Shown here in pieces: positions 27,972 through 37,192 of a stretch of DNA of 64,000 bases (position 1 is its first letter; each line of letters opens with the position of its first letter). The notes under the pieces were generated by a model. The model did not search any database and had not been told where the DNA came from. It was given only the letters and a program-made list of their open reading frames with translations. Both the position numbers and the translations under genes were made by a program. The DNA lies in contig CAZKTA010000007.1 of the NCBI GenBank assembly GCA_964555645.1, positions 1-64,000 of the forward strand. Direction: 5' to 3'. Origin of the DNA: DTLC01 sp964555645 (GTDB lineage: Bacteria; Verrucomicrobiota; Verrucomicrobiia; Limisphaerales; DTLC01).

Positions 27972-29513
27972 ATGACCGAGCAGATCGTGATTTTAGATTT
28001 CGGCTCGCAATACACGCAGTTGATTGCCCGGCGTGTGCGCGAGTGCGCGGTGTATTCACAGATACTCCCCTACAATACCCCGGTCGAGCAACTGCAAGCG
28101 CTTGCGCCGAAGGGCATCATTTTGTCAGGCGGCCCAGCCAGTGTGTACGCTAAGGCTGCGCCTGTGCCGGATCTGCGTCTGTTCGAATTAGGTGTGCCGG
28201 TGCTGGGCATCTGTTACGGACTACAGTTGCTGGGGCGTTTCCTTGGGGGCAGGGTCGAGCCGGGCCAGAAGCGCGAGTACGGCAAAAGCATCTTAACAGT
28301 CACCCGTAGGCGTTGTCCGCTGTTCAAGGGCTTGCCGCACAAGTTCGCTGTCTGGAACTCGCACGGCGACAAACTCACACGGCTGCCGTCCGGGTTCGAA
28401 GCAGTCGCGACTACGGAAAACTCCGAGTTCGCTGTAATCGAGCACGTCCAAAAAAGATTTTTCGGGCTACAGTTCCATCCCGAGGTTGTCCACACTTCAT
28501 ACGGCACAAGGCTCATCTCGAACTTTGTACACGGCGTGTGCGGTTGTAGGCACACGTGGACTATGCGCAATTACGTGGGCCAAGCCATCGAACAGGTGCG
28601 CGCGCAAGTGGGCAAAGAACGTGTCATACTCGGGCTAAGTGGCGGTGTTGATTCAAGTGTGGCGGCTGTGCTGCTGCAAAAGGCGATTGGCGACCGGCTC
28701 ACCTGCATATTTGTCAACAACGGCCTTTTACGCGCGCGCGAACCCGAGCTTGTGCGCGATTTGTTCACGCGGCGGTTGAAGCTTAATCTGATATATGAGG
28801 ACGCCAGCGCACTGTTTCTGCGCAGGCTTAAGGGTGTGCTTGACCCAGAACGTAAGCGCAAGATCATCGGGCGGACTTTCATTGAGGTGTTTTCTGCCGT
28901 AGCAAAGCGTATCGGCAACGCAAAGTTCCTCGCGCAGGGCACAACATACCCGGACGTAATCGAGTCGGTGCCGATTTCCGGCAACCCGGCTGCACTAATT
29001 AAGAGCCACCATAATGTAGGTGGGTTGCCAAAGAAAATGCGCTTCGAGCTTGTCGAGCCGCTCAGGTGCCTGTTCAAGGACGAAGTGCGCAAGCTTGGGC
29101 TTGAGCTAGGGCTGCCCGAACAAATTGTGTGGCGCCAGCCGTTTCCGGGGCCGGGCTTGGCCGTGCGCATCATTGGCGAAGTCACACATGAGCGCCTCGA
29201 GATTTTGCGCAAGGCAGACTGGATCATCATCGAGCAGATGAAAGCCAGCGGTTGGTACTACAAAATTTGGCAGAGTTTCGCTGTCCTGTTACCTGTGCGT
29301 AGTGTGGGCGTGATGGGCGATGAGCGTACCTACGACTACACCGTTGCCGTGCGCGCCGTCGAATCGCAGGACGGCATGACGGCTGACTGGGTCCGGCTGC
29401 CGCACGAGCTCATGGAACGGCTCGCCAGCCGGATCATAAACGAAGTTAAAGGCGTCAACCGCGTCGTGTTCGACATTACAAGCAAACCGCCCGGCACAAT
29501 CGAATGGGAATAA
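27972..29513 (+). CDS. guaA: GMP synthase (glutamine-hydrolysing)
   Basis: This enzyme converts XMP, ATP and glutamine to GMP in purine synthesis. The 513-residue protein has the N-terminal class I amidotransferase (ILDFGSQYTQLIARRVRE, nucleophile Cys in GICYGLQLLG, catalytic His in GLQFHPEV), the ATP pyrophosphatase domain with the PP-loop LGLSGGVDSSVAAVLL, and the C-terminal dimerisation domain (FPGPGLAVRIIGEVT, ending in KPPGTIEWE). The ATG at 27972 fits the family N terminus; the frame is open from 27897. I see no purine riboswitch in front of it. Confidence 0.97.
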   Translation: MTEQIVILDFGSQYTQLIARRVRECAVYSQILPYNTPVEQLQALAPKGIILSGGPASVYAKAAPVPDLRLFELGVPVLGICYGLQLLGRFLGGRVEPGQKREYGKSILTVTRRRCPLFKGLPHKFAVWNSHGDKLTRLPSGFEAVATTENSEFAVIEHVQKRFFGLQFHPEVVHTSYGTRLISNFVHGVCGCRHTWTMRNYVGQAIEQVRAQVGKERVILGLSGGVDSSVAAVLLQKAIGDRLTCIFVNNGLLRAREPELVRDLFTRRLKLNLIYEDASALFLRRLKGVLDPERKRKIIGRTFIEVFSAVAKRIGNAKFLAQGTTYPDVIESVPISGNPAALIKSHHNVGGLPKKMRFELVEPLRCLFKDEVRKLGLELGLPEQIVWRQPFPGPGLAVRIIGEVTHERLEILRKADWIIIEQMKASGWYYKIWQSFAVLLPVRSVGVMGDERTYDYTVAVRAVESQDGMTADWVRLPHELMERLASRIINEVKGVNRVVFDITSKPPGTIEWE

Positions 29514-30095
29514 CCTGAATCCTTAGCGAATTAGAGTGCTGCGCCTGTGTTTCAGTGCCACAAACGCTTTTTGTGGCGCGCAAAGTTGCGGGCTAGGTGG
29601 TTCACCCTCGATTTCACCAAGCATCTGTGTCTGCTAAGGATTCATTGTGGCAACTTCAAGTCAGATGTCCCAATCGCAGATTCGACCGCCGGCATATGCA
29701 AACCGACTTGCCTGGATGGCAAAACCTTTAGCGCCTACAGTTTTTCGTATCGTCCGAGCGGCTGCATCATACCTGCCCAACACGCCCAATGATGATTTGC
29801 TTTCATTGTTCGGCTACAGCTCATTCGCGGTGGCTTGGCTACGGTAATTTTGGGTCTGGCATATGAAAATCGAACACTAGATCCAGCAGGTGACAAATTC
29901 GTTTGTACGCGGCAATGCCTGAACCGACCAATCGCTCCCTGGTTTGGGCAACGCTTGAAATTACCTGGCAGTTAAGCTGACCTGTCAAAGTTCTAACCTA
30001 CTGGACCACAGCAAGTTAACCGGCCCAATCGTGGAGTTTTTCGGCAAGGTTTATGCTGTCTTTTGGTGCTGGAATTATTCTCTTTAAGGAGGCAC
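29514..30095. other. Gene-free gap of about 580 bp
   Basis: It holds a guaA-proximal hairpin (29557-29577) and otherwise no recognisable element. Open frames of 66 and 81 codons near 29550-29850 overlap each other and show no family signal. Confidence 0.5.
29557..29577 (+). terminator. Hairpin after guaA
   Basis: GCCACAAA and TTTGTGGC form a perfect 8-bp stem with loop CGCTT, starting 43 nt after the guaA stop. No T-run follows, so it may be a 3'-end stabiliser or a Rho-linked end rather than a classical terminator. Confidence 0.45.
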
Positions 30096-30563
30096 ATGCA
30101 CTTAATAAATTCAAAATTGTTCTCGGGAACCGGACCGAAGTCAGGCCGCGGTTTGCACTGCTCAGACCAAAGGCAAGGTCGGTGGTTGATTCATAGGCCA
30201 CACAAAGGTGGGTTCACTCTTATAGAGGTAATGGTTGTGTTGTGTTTAATCGCATTACTGGCTGCAATTTCGATCCCGAACTATGCCAGGTCACGGTCAA
30301 GAGCCCAAAAAAATGCGTGCATAAACAACCTGCGCCTGATCGACTGGGCAAAGCAACAATGGGCGCTCGAAGAACGTGGCGGCATTGGCGCGCCGCCAAC
30401 AAAGCAACAGATTGCACCGTATCTGGGGCGCACGGCCAATATAGACAAGGTGGTTTGTCCAGCAGGCGGCGACACAGCCGACTTCGATTCCTGCTATTCC
30501 ATAAACAGGCTCAACGAGCCGCCCACATGCAATATTGACGCTGAGAACCACCACATGCCGTAG
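30096..30563 (+). CDS. Type IV pilin/pseudopilin-like protein
   Basis: A 155-residue prepilin. After a long basic leader it has the peptidase site KGG-FTLIEVMVV with Glu at +5 and the membrane helix LCLIALLAAISIPNYARSRSRAQ. The body (ACINNLRLIDWAKQQWALEE, PPTKQQIAPYLG, CPAGG, PPTCNIDAENHHMP) matches a short pilin-like type common in Verrucomicrobia. The ATG at 30096 is preceded by AAGGAGG only 3 nt upstream, a strong site with tight spacing. The leader of about 38 residues is unusually long for this class. It is an isolated gene with no assembly ATPase or platform protein nearby. Confidence 0.82.
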   Translation: MHLINSKLFSGTGPKSGRGLHCSDQRQGRWLIHRPHKGGFTLIEVMVVLCLIALLAAISIPNYARSRSRAQKNACINNLRLIDWAKQQWALEERGGIGAPPTKQQIAPYLGRTANIDKVVCPAGGDTADFDSCYSINRLNEPPTCNIDAENHHMP

Positions 30564-30888
30564 GAGCACTACATCCCACCTGAGCCGCTGAGCAAGAATT
30601 GAATGTGAACTCAAAACGGGTTCGCTCCGGTACCGAGTTCGCACTAAATCGCCCAACGAGCCAGGGTAAAGTCAACAAGCGGTGTGCTGGCGCATTGCAG
30701 CAGTCAAAACCCGTTCTTTCTATGCAGTGTCCGGTTTCCACCGCCGGTGTAATTCTGGGAAGACATCATGCTCTGTGCTGCAGGCCGGGCCGAGTCGCTT
30801 TTGAGTTGCTTGTTGCGTCACGCCGAATGACCCACGGGGCCGAAAGCTGCCGAACACCTTTCCCAAAACTCCCGAGAACGATTGAACT
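30564..30888. other. Gap of about 325 bp before mfd
   Basis: Nothing recognisable. It presumably contains the mfd promoter, which I cannot pinpoint. Confidence 0.4.
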
Positions 30889-33800
30889 GTGCCCAGAATA
30901 GGTTGTCCCACTCAGACAAACACGGCGGCCTGTGCGCTTGACGGCCGGCGCAACGGCTGCGAACCTTTGATTGGCTTGGCGCAAGGTCAAGTAGCGACAA
31001 GCGATTTGTTTGATCGCATTCTGCAGACTCCGGCTGCACAGAGGCTCGTGCGGCGTGCGGAGGGTGGTGGATTGTTTTTTTGTTGCGGCGTTGCGCAGCC
31101 TGCCTGGGCGTTTCTTACAGTGTTGCTCGGGCGCGTTTTTCCCACCAGACCCGTTGTTGTAATCACCGAAAACACCAAAGCCCAAGAAATTGTTCATGAC
31201 GACATTGCGACATGGCTGGGTCTGCACGAAAAAAATAATGTGCCGCCGGCTGGTCAGCAGCATTTGAGTTCGTCACAAGAGCAGCCTGAACCATCGGCTA
31301 TGCCACAGTTGCTGTTTTTTCCGGCCTGGGATGTTCTGCCGCACGAGGACAGGCTGCCGCACGTGGATGTCATCAGCGATCGGCTTGGTACGCTGGTCGC
31401 ATTATCAGACAGGGTCACCAATAAGCGTGTGGTACCCAAACCCAGTGCACCGAGCATTGTCGTGACAAGCGTCAATGCACTCATGCAACGGACATTCGCG
31501 CCAATGCATCTTTTTGCCAATACACGCTTGCTCGAGCAGGGCGCCAAGACTGATCTGCTCGAGCTTGTTGAATGGCTCGAGGCACGCGGTTACGAACCCG
31601 AGGCTCGCGTAACACAGAAAGGTGAAGTCTCGTTACGTGGTGGCATAGTTGATTGCTGGCCGGTAACTAGTCCACAGCCGGTGCGCCTCGAGTTTTTTGG
31701 CAATGAACTCGAGTCACTCCGCCATTTCGATCCGGTCACACAACTGTCTTGCGAAAAGATCGCATCCGTTGTTCTGCCGCCAGCAGGTGAGCTTGGTCTG
31801 CTTAAACGTGCCCTGGCACACCAAGCCAGCTCAACGAGCGGCCCAACTGACACACTGCAAGCCGGTCAAGATGACGGTCATTCGCAAAAAACAGACATCG
31901 TCGGCACGTTGCTCGATTACCTGCCTGCAGATTCGATAGTTGTGCTGCTCGAACCTGAACAGGTTGCATTGTGCGCTGATGAATACGCTGCCCAAATTCC
32001 CGCTGTTGACAAATTGCATTGCGCATGGCCGGACTTGCAGGTGTGGATGCGCGGCCGTGGTCTGACGATTCTCGAGATTACCGAGGCTGACGAAAACGCC
32101 ACACGAATCCCCGCCGCGGATACAACCGCAAAATATGAGGCCGGTGAACAAAACCTTGCAAACCTCCAATTGCAAAGTCTGGAGCTTTACAGGCCACTGA
32201 CTGACCGCCCACCAGACCCGCCTGTGGCTGAGGCACAACGACGCGACTTTTTCAATCAACTGCACCGTTGGCTGCGCCAAGGATACAGTCTGCATGTGTT
32301 TTGCTCCAACTACGGTGAAAGACAACGGTTCTGCGAACTGTGGGCCGAGTATGGGCTTGCCGAGGGGCAGCACCCCAACGCAAACGATGGTGCCGCGCAA
32401 CCAATAGCACAGCCTCCACAAGGCTTAACCGGGCTAAACATTTGGCTCGGCACGTTGTCGGCCGGGTTTTTGTGTGACTCTGCAAAATTTGTGGTTGTTA
32501 CTGATGCCGAGATATTTGGCCGGTACAAGATCAAACGGCCGCGCCGCCTCAGATTGCCGCAGGCAACCGCAGCTGGGTCGGTACTCGACATTGATTTCAA
32601 TGAACTTGAAGAGGGCGATTTGGTTGTGCACGTCCAGCACGGCATTGGCAGGTACCTGGGGTTAAAGAGACTGCCAATCGCAACAGCGGCTGCGCACCAT
32701 GATGACAACAGCCGTTCTGCGGGTATCGAATGCATTGTTATCGAGTATGCACCTGCAGTGCCAGGGGGTGCGCCACCGAAACTGTACGTGCCTGTGACAG
32801 AGGCGCACCTTGTCAGCAAATACATCGGCGCAGGCCGCGCCCGGCCGCCACTTAGTGTTCTAGGTGGCAAACGCTGGGCAAAAACAAAGGCTGCTGCCGC
32901 GCGCGCAGTGCGTGACATTGCAGCAGAGTTGCTTGCGCTACAGGCAGCGCGCGAGTCTCAACCCGGTCATGCGTTTGCCCCTGACACACCCTGGCAACGC
33001 GAGTTCGAGAGCGGTTTCATTTACGAAGAAACGCCGGACCAGTTGCGTGCAATTGAAGAAACCAAGGCCGACATGGAAAAACCAAAGCCAATGGACAGGT
33101 TGATCTGCGGCGACGCTGGTTTTGGCAAAACCGAAGTTGCGATTCGTGCGGCGTTCAAGGCTGTTATGGACGGCAAACAGGTAGCTGTGCTTGTGCCCAC
33201 GACTGTGCTTGCGCAACAGCACTACAACACGTTTCGCGATCGTATGGCAGCATGGCCTGTGCGCATCGAGTTGCTGTCGCGTTTCCGCACACGCGCACAG
33301 CAACAGCGAATCATTCGCCACCTTGCAACCGGTTCAGTTGATATTGTCATAGGCACACACCGGTTGTTACAGGACGATGTCGAATTCAAAGACCTTGGCC
33401 TGGTTGTGATTGACGAGGAACAGCGGTTTGGCGTGCTGCACAAGGAAAAGCTCAAAATGATGCGGCGTCTTGTAGATGTGCTCACGCTGACTGCCACGCC
33501 GATCCCGCGCACGTTGTATCTTGCGCTGTGCGGCGCACGCGACATGAGCGTAATCCAGACCCCGCCCCAAGACAGATTGCCAGTTGAAACGATTGTCTGC
33601 CAGTACGACGAACGCGTTGTTCGAGATGCAATACAGCGCGAACTTAACCGTGGTGGGCAGGTGTTTTACCTGCACAACCGCGTAATGACAATCCACATGG
33701 TTGCACAAAAGTTGCGTGAGCTTGTGCCACATGCGCGAATTGTTGTTGCGCATGGCCAGTTGCCAAGTGACGAGCTTGAGGATGTGATGACACAATTTGT

Positions 33801-34713
33801 CAACGGCCAAGCTGATGTGTTGCTTTCAACAACGATAATCGAAAGCGGCTTGGACATACCCAACGCAAACACGATCATTATCGACCGCGCGGACCGGTTC
33901 GGGCTAAGCGATCTGTATCAGTTACGCGGGCGCGTTGGGCGGTACAAACACCAGGCGTATGCGTATTTACTATTGCCAAAGCATGCGCGGCTCTTGACCG
34001 ATGTGCGGAAACGCATCAGCGCCATCAAGCAATACTCGACCCTCGGGTGCGGCTTCAAAGTCGCAATGCGCGATCTGGAGATTCGTGGTGCAGGCAACCT
34101 GCTCGGCCGCGAGCAAAGCGGGCACATCACAGCCGTCGGGTTTGACCTGTATTGCAAGCTGCTCAAACAAAGCATCGCTGCCCTCAAAGGGCAGCAAGAG
34201 CGGCCACAACCGCAGGTCGAGGTAAAACTGGATTTTCTGGTATGTGGGGCCGATACACTTGCACAGTCAACGCAGCACCCGCGGCACCGGGCAACGCGCG
34301 AACTGACAGGCGCCGTGATCCCACAAAGTTACATAGCCGACCCTGTCCAACGTATAGAGATCTACCGCAGGCTGTCCCAGGCGACAAAACCGGCCGAACT
34401 GCAACAGCTCAAAGACGAACTGCGTGACAGGTTCGGCCCTGTGCCACAACAGGTAAGTCTGTTGCTGCAGATTGCGGAGCTAAAAATTTTAGCCGCCGCC
34501 CTCAGCATCACCGCAATCGAAGTGAAAGAAGACAAACTAATGCTGAAACGCCAGGATGATTACATCACGGTTGGCGGCAGGTTCCCGCGCCTGAAACGTA
34601 AAACCCCAACCGCACGCCTTAACGAGATCAAAGCTTTGTTGCATACTCTCAGACACGCGCCACCATCACATTGCGCCAGAACAAAATCACAGCCCCAAGC
34701 AACTGCAGGCTGA
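30889..34713 (+). CDS. mfd: Transcription-repair coupling factor Mfd
   Basis: A DNA translocase that removes RNA polymerase stalled at lesions and recruits UvrA. It is 1274 residues, slightly above the usual ~1150. The N-terminal UvrB-like module includes LFFPAWDVLPHEDRLPHVDV. The RNA-polymerase-interacting CarD-like domain (about 565-650) has EEGDLVVHVQHGIGRYLGL. Walker A is GDAGFGKT (about 741), the DEEQ box (VVIDEEQRFGVLHKEKL) about 841, then TATPIPRTLYLALCGARDMSVI, and the TRG motif ends in LRGAGNLLGREQSGH. The C-terminal TRCF domain follows (PQSYIADPVQRIEIYRRL). The GTG at 30889 is uncertain; a later start would shorten the divergent first 50 residues. Confidence 0.95.
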   Translation: MPRIGCPTQTNTAACALDGRRNGCEPLIGLAQGQVATSDLFDRILQTPAAQRLVRRAEGGGLFFCCGVAQPAWAFLTVLLGRVFPTRPVVVITENTKAQEIVHDDIATWLGLHEKNNVPPAGQQHLSSSQEQPEPSAMPQLLFFPAWDVLPHEDRLPHVDVISDRLGTLVALSDRVTNKRVVPKPSAPSIVVTSVNALMQRTFAPMHLFANTRLLEQGAKTDLLELVEWLEARGYEPEARVTQKGEVSLRGGIVDCWPVTSPQPVRLEFFGNELESLRHFDPVTQLSCEKIASVVLPPAGELGLLKRALAHQASSTSGPTDTLQAGQDDGHSQKTDIVGTLLDYLPADSIVVLLEPEQVALCADEYAAQIPAVDKLHCAWPDLQVWMRGRGLTILEITEADENATRIPAADTTAKYEAGEQNLANLQLQSLELYRPLTDRPPDPPVAEAQRRDFFNQLHRWLRQGYSLHVFCSNYGERQRFCELWAEYGLAEGQHPNANDGAAQPIAQPPQGLTGLNIWLGTLSAGFLCDSAKFVVVTDAEIFGRYKIKRPRRLRLPQATAAGSVLDIDFNELEEGDLVVHVQHGIGRYLGLKRLPIATAAAHHDDNSRSAGIECIVIEYAPAVPGGAPPKLYVPVTEAHLVSKYIGAGRARPPLSVLGGKRWAKTKAAAARAVRDIAAELLALQAARESQPGHAFAPDTPWQREFESGFIYEETPDQLRAIEETKADMEKPKPMDRLICGDAGFGKTEVAIRAAFKAVMDGKQVAVLVPTTVLAQQHYNTFRDRMAAWPVRIELLSRFRTRAQQQRIIRHLATGSVDIVIGTHRLLQDDVEFKDLGLVVIDEEQRFGVLHKEKLKMMRRLVDVLTLTATPIPRTLYLALCGARDMSVIQTPPQDRLPVETIVCQYDERVVRDAIQRELNRGGQVFYLHNRVMTIHMVAQKLRELVPHARIVVAHGQLPSDELEDVMTQFVNGQADVLLSTTIIESGLDIPNANTIIIDRADRFGLSDLYQLRGRVGRYKHQAYAYLLLPKHARLLTDVRKRISAIKQYSTLGCGFKVAMRDLEIRGAGNLLGREQSGHITAVGFDLYCKLLKQSIAALKGQQERPQPQVEVKLDFLVCGADTLAQSTQHPRHRATRELTGAVIPQSYIADPVQRIEIYRRLSQATKPAELQQLKDELRDRFGPVPQQVSLLLQIAELKILAAALSITAIEVKEDKLMLKRQDDYITVGGRFPRLKRKTPTARLNEIKALLHTLRHAPPSHCARTKSQPQATAG

Positions 34714-34827
34714 AATTGGTAGAAAAGTCAACCGCACATTCGCATGCCACGGTTTCAATAGGACGTGTACCCGCCGCATGTTTGAGCCTTGAACGGCGCT
34801 GCCGGCTCTCGGTAAGCTCTTGAACAC

Positions 34828-35538
34828 ATGAAAAACTCCGGCAAAGCAAAGCAGGCCGCATTACGGCTCTTGGTGCGTGTGACATTGGCGGCCGGCTTGC
34901 TGTGGGCAGTTGCGCTTGTGTTCGACCTCGTACGGCTGCACGGTCGCGGCACAACTGGACTGGTTTTGTGGCCGGGCATAGCAGTGATTTGCGCATTTTG
35001 CGTGTTATTTGGCGGGTTTTTGCTTGTGTTCTTCCGCGATCCAGACCCGCACCCGCCAAGCGATCCTCGGCTGGTCGTTTCGCCTGCCTACGGTAAAGTC
35101 GATTTGGTAGGCGAAACAATCGAGGCTGAATTCATGCGTGGGCCGTGCAAGCGAGTTTCGATCTTTCTTTCAATCTTAGATCCGCATGTGCAAAACGCGC
35201 CTCTGACAGGCAAAGTCGCGCTGCTGAAACATCAACCGGGCAAATTCATGTGCGCGCTACGGACCGAGTCCGCCACCGCAAACGAAAACGTGCTGATCGG
35301 GTTTGAACCACGAGCGAATCCGACCCGCAAGCTTGCCGTGCGGCTTGTGGCGGGTGTGTTGGCGCGGCGAATTGTGCCCTGGATCATACCCGGAGAAGAA
35401 CTTGCCTGCGGCGACCGGATTAGTCTGATCCAGTTCGGCTCGCGTGTGGAGGTGTACCTGCCAATGTCGGCGAAGATCATGGTCGCACCTGGACAGAAAG
35501 TTGCTGGTGGCCGAACCGTCATAGCACAGTTCGATTAA
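34828..35538 (+). CDS. psd: Phosphatidylserine decarboxylase (short pyruvoyl type)
   Basis: This membrane enzyme makes phosphatidylethanolamine from phosphatidylserine. The 236-residue form belongs to the short class. Two hydrophobic spans lie near the N terminus (about 12-32 and 45-68), followed by FFRDPDPHPP and VVSPAYGKVDLV. The SIFLSILDPHVQNAP region carries the active-site His. The self-cleavage site is the Gly-Ser of LIQFGSRVEVYLP, where Ser becomes the pyruvoyl group. pssA, which supplies the substrate, starts 3 bp after its stop, so they form an operon. Confidence 0.92.
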   Translation: MKNSGKAKQAALRLLVRVTLAAGLLWAVALVFDLVRLHGRGTTGLVLWPGIAVICAFCVLFGGFLLVFFRDPDPHPPSDPRLVVSPAYGKVDLVGETIEAEFMRGPCKRVSIFLSILDPHVQNAPLTGKVALLKHQPGKFMCALRTESATANENVLIGFEPRANPTRKLAVRLVAGVLARRIVPWIIPGEELACGDRISLIQFGSRVEVYLPMSAKIMVAPGQKVAGGRTVIAQFD

Positions 35539-35541
35539 CAA

Positions 35542-36429
35542 ATGCCAAAAATGAACAGCCAACCACAAGCAAAACCGCAACCGGCGGAAAACCAGCTCAA
35601 GATCTATCTGCTGCCGAATCTATTGACCGGGTGTAACCTGTTTTGTGGGTTTGTGGCTCTCACAAAAATCGTCGAGGCAAAGATCGGCCCTGACCTTGCG
35701 CCAGAGCTGCTCGCAAGGGGGTATTTCAGCATCAAGGTTGCGCTTGCATTCATTTTGCTGGCGTGCATTTTCGATCTGTTGGACGGGCGCGTTGCGCGCA
35801 TGGGCGGGGTAGAAAGTTCGTTCGGGCGCGAGTTTGATTCATTGGCGGACTTGATCTCGTTTGGTGTGGCGCCTGCGTTTTTGGTGCATCGGATTGTGCT
35901 CAAAGACGTGTTTGTTACGCATCCTGAGATTGGTTGGTTCATTGCCTCGATCTATCTGCTTTGCGGCGCATTTCGTCTGGCGCGATACAACTGCCTCGCC
36001 ATGCTGCCGGAAAACAAAGGCGCAAAAGATTTCGTCGGATTCCCAATCCCGTCTGCAGCAGCACTAGTGGCATCGCTTACACTTTTCATAATGTGGTGGG
36101 ACGAAAAGGAGCTTGTGGTTGGCAAATGGCGGTACGCACTGCCGGTGTTATTGCTGTTTCTGTCCGGCATGATGGTAAGCAACGTGCGGTATCCGAGTTT
36201 CAAATCACTCGACCTGCGTTCGACAAGTACGTTCGCAAAGATGCTGATTGTGATGTTGTTCATCGGGTTCATTTTTGTCGTACGTGAAAAAGTGTTGCCG
36301 CTTGTGTTGCCGATCATTTTCACAACCTATCTCATCTACGGGTTTGTCAGGCCGTACATATCAAAACGGATCCGGCGCGAACTCGAAGTCACCGACGAGG
36401 AAGAAAATAACCAAACCGCACAGGCCTGA
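35542..36429 (+). CDS. pssA: CDP-diacylglycerol-serine O-phosphatidyltransferase
   Basis: A membrane enzyme joining CDP-diacylglycerol and serine to give phosphatidylserine. The 295-residue protein begins with NLLTGCNLFCGF, typical of PssA. It carries the complete CDP-alcohol phosphotransferase motif DG-x2-AR-x8-G-x3-D-x3-D (DGRVARMGGVESSFGREFDSLAD; the two final Asp are catalytic). About eight hydrophobic spans are visible, then a charged tail rich in Glu and Asn. It lies between psd and a LysE-type exporter with very short spacers, so a three-gene operon is likely. Confidence 0.93.
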   Translation: MPKMNSQPQAKPQPAENQLKIYLLPNLLTGCNLFCGFVALTKIVEAKIGPDLAPELLARGYFSIKVALAFILLACIFDLLDGRVARMGGVESSFGREFDSLADLISFGVAPAFLVHRIVLKDVFVTHPEIGWFIASIYLLCGAFRLARYNCLAMLPENKGAKDFVGFPIPSAAALVASLTLFIMWWDEKELVVGKWRYALPVLLLFLSGMMVSNVRYPSFKSLDLRSTSTFAKMLIVMLFIGFIFVVREKVLPLVLPIIFTTYLIYGFVRPYISKRIRRELEVTDEEENNQTAQA

Positions 36430-36435
36430 GCGGAC

Positions 36436-37140
36436 ATGACCGAGCTGTCGCCAATTGCAGTAGCCGGTATGACTGGTTTCATCAGCGGTGTGCTGCTGGC
36501 GATGCCGATCGGCCCAATAAACCTCACCATCATAAACGAGGGTGCCCGACGCGGATTCATTTGGGCACTGATGATCGGTCTAGGTGCGGTCGCAATGGAA
36601 GTAATTTACTGCGCGATTGCGTTTACCGGGTTCGCCTCGTTCTTCAGCCACGGCTACATTAAAGCAGCAATGGAACTTGTGAGCTTTGTTTTCATGCTGT
36701 ATCTAGGGACGCGATTTTTGCTGGCCAAATCTGTCACTGCACCCACCCGGCTGATGCCGCAGAAGCCCGGTCTGGAAGAGCGAATCGAGGCGCGCATCGA
36801 GCAACGGTTTCATCCGCACTCGGCGTTCATGACCGGGTTCGTGCGTGTGATGGCAAACCCGGGTGTTCTGGTTTTCTGGGTGATCCTGGCAGCAAACTTT
36901 ATCTCACGCGATTGGGTCCGGGTAGATTATCCCGGCGCGCGCCTTGCATGCATCACAGGGGTGGCGTTTGGTGCGATGATCTGGTTTACTGGGCTGAGCT
37001 GGCTTGTATCACTCGGGCATCGCAGATTCAGCGAAAAAACCCTGCTCAAAATCGAGCATGCATCCGGCGTGGGTCTGCTTATGCTGGCTCTTGCACACGG
37101 CATCAACATCATCGTGCAACTTGCAAAACACAAAGCGTAA
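36436..37140 (+). CDS. LysE/RhtB-family amino-acid exporter
   Basis: An inner-membrane exporter of 234 residues with six predicted hydrophobic segments. The N-terminal ISGVLLAMPIGPINLTIINEGARRGFIWAL carries the conserved G-P-x-x-L motif of the LysE/RhtB superfamily; the middle loop is charged (LEERIEARIEQRF). Substrate unknown. It begins 6 bp after pssA and so is probably expressed with the phosphatidylethanolamine genes, an unusual partner. Serine or homoserine export could relate to serine use by PssA, but this is speculation. Confidence 0.82.
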   Translation: MTELSPIAVAGMTGFISGVLLAMPIGPINLTIINEGARRGFIWALMIGLGAVAMEVIYCAIAFTGFASFFSHGYIKAAMELVSFVFMLYLGTRFLLAKSVTAPTRLMPQKPGLEERIEARIEQRFHPHSAFMTGFVRVMANPGVLVFWVILAANFISRDWVRVDYPGARLACITGVAFGAMIWFTGLSWLVSLGHRRFSEKTLLKIEHASGVGLLMLALAHGINIIVQLAKHKA

Positions 37141-37192
37141 CCCAGCACGAGTCACACGCAGCATACGCATCATGGGCGGCTTTGACAGAGCA

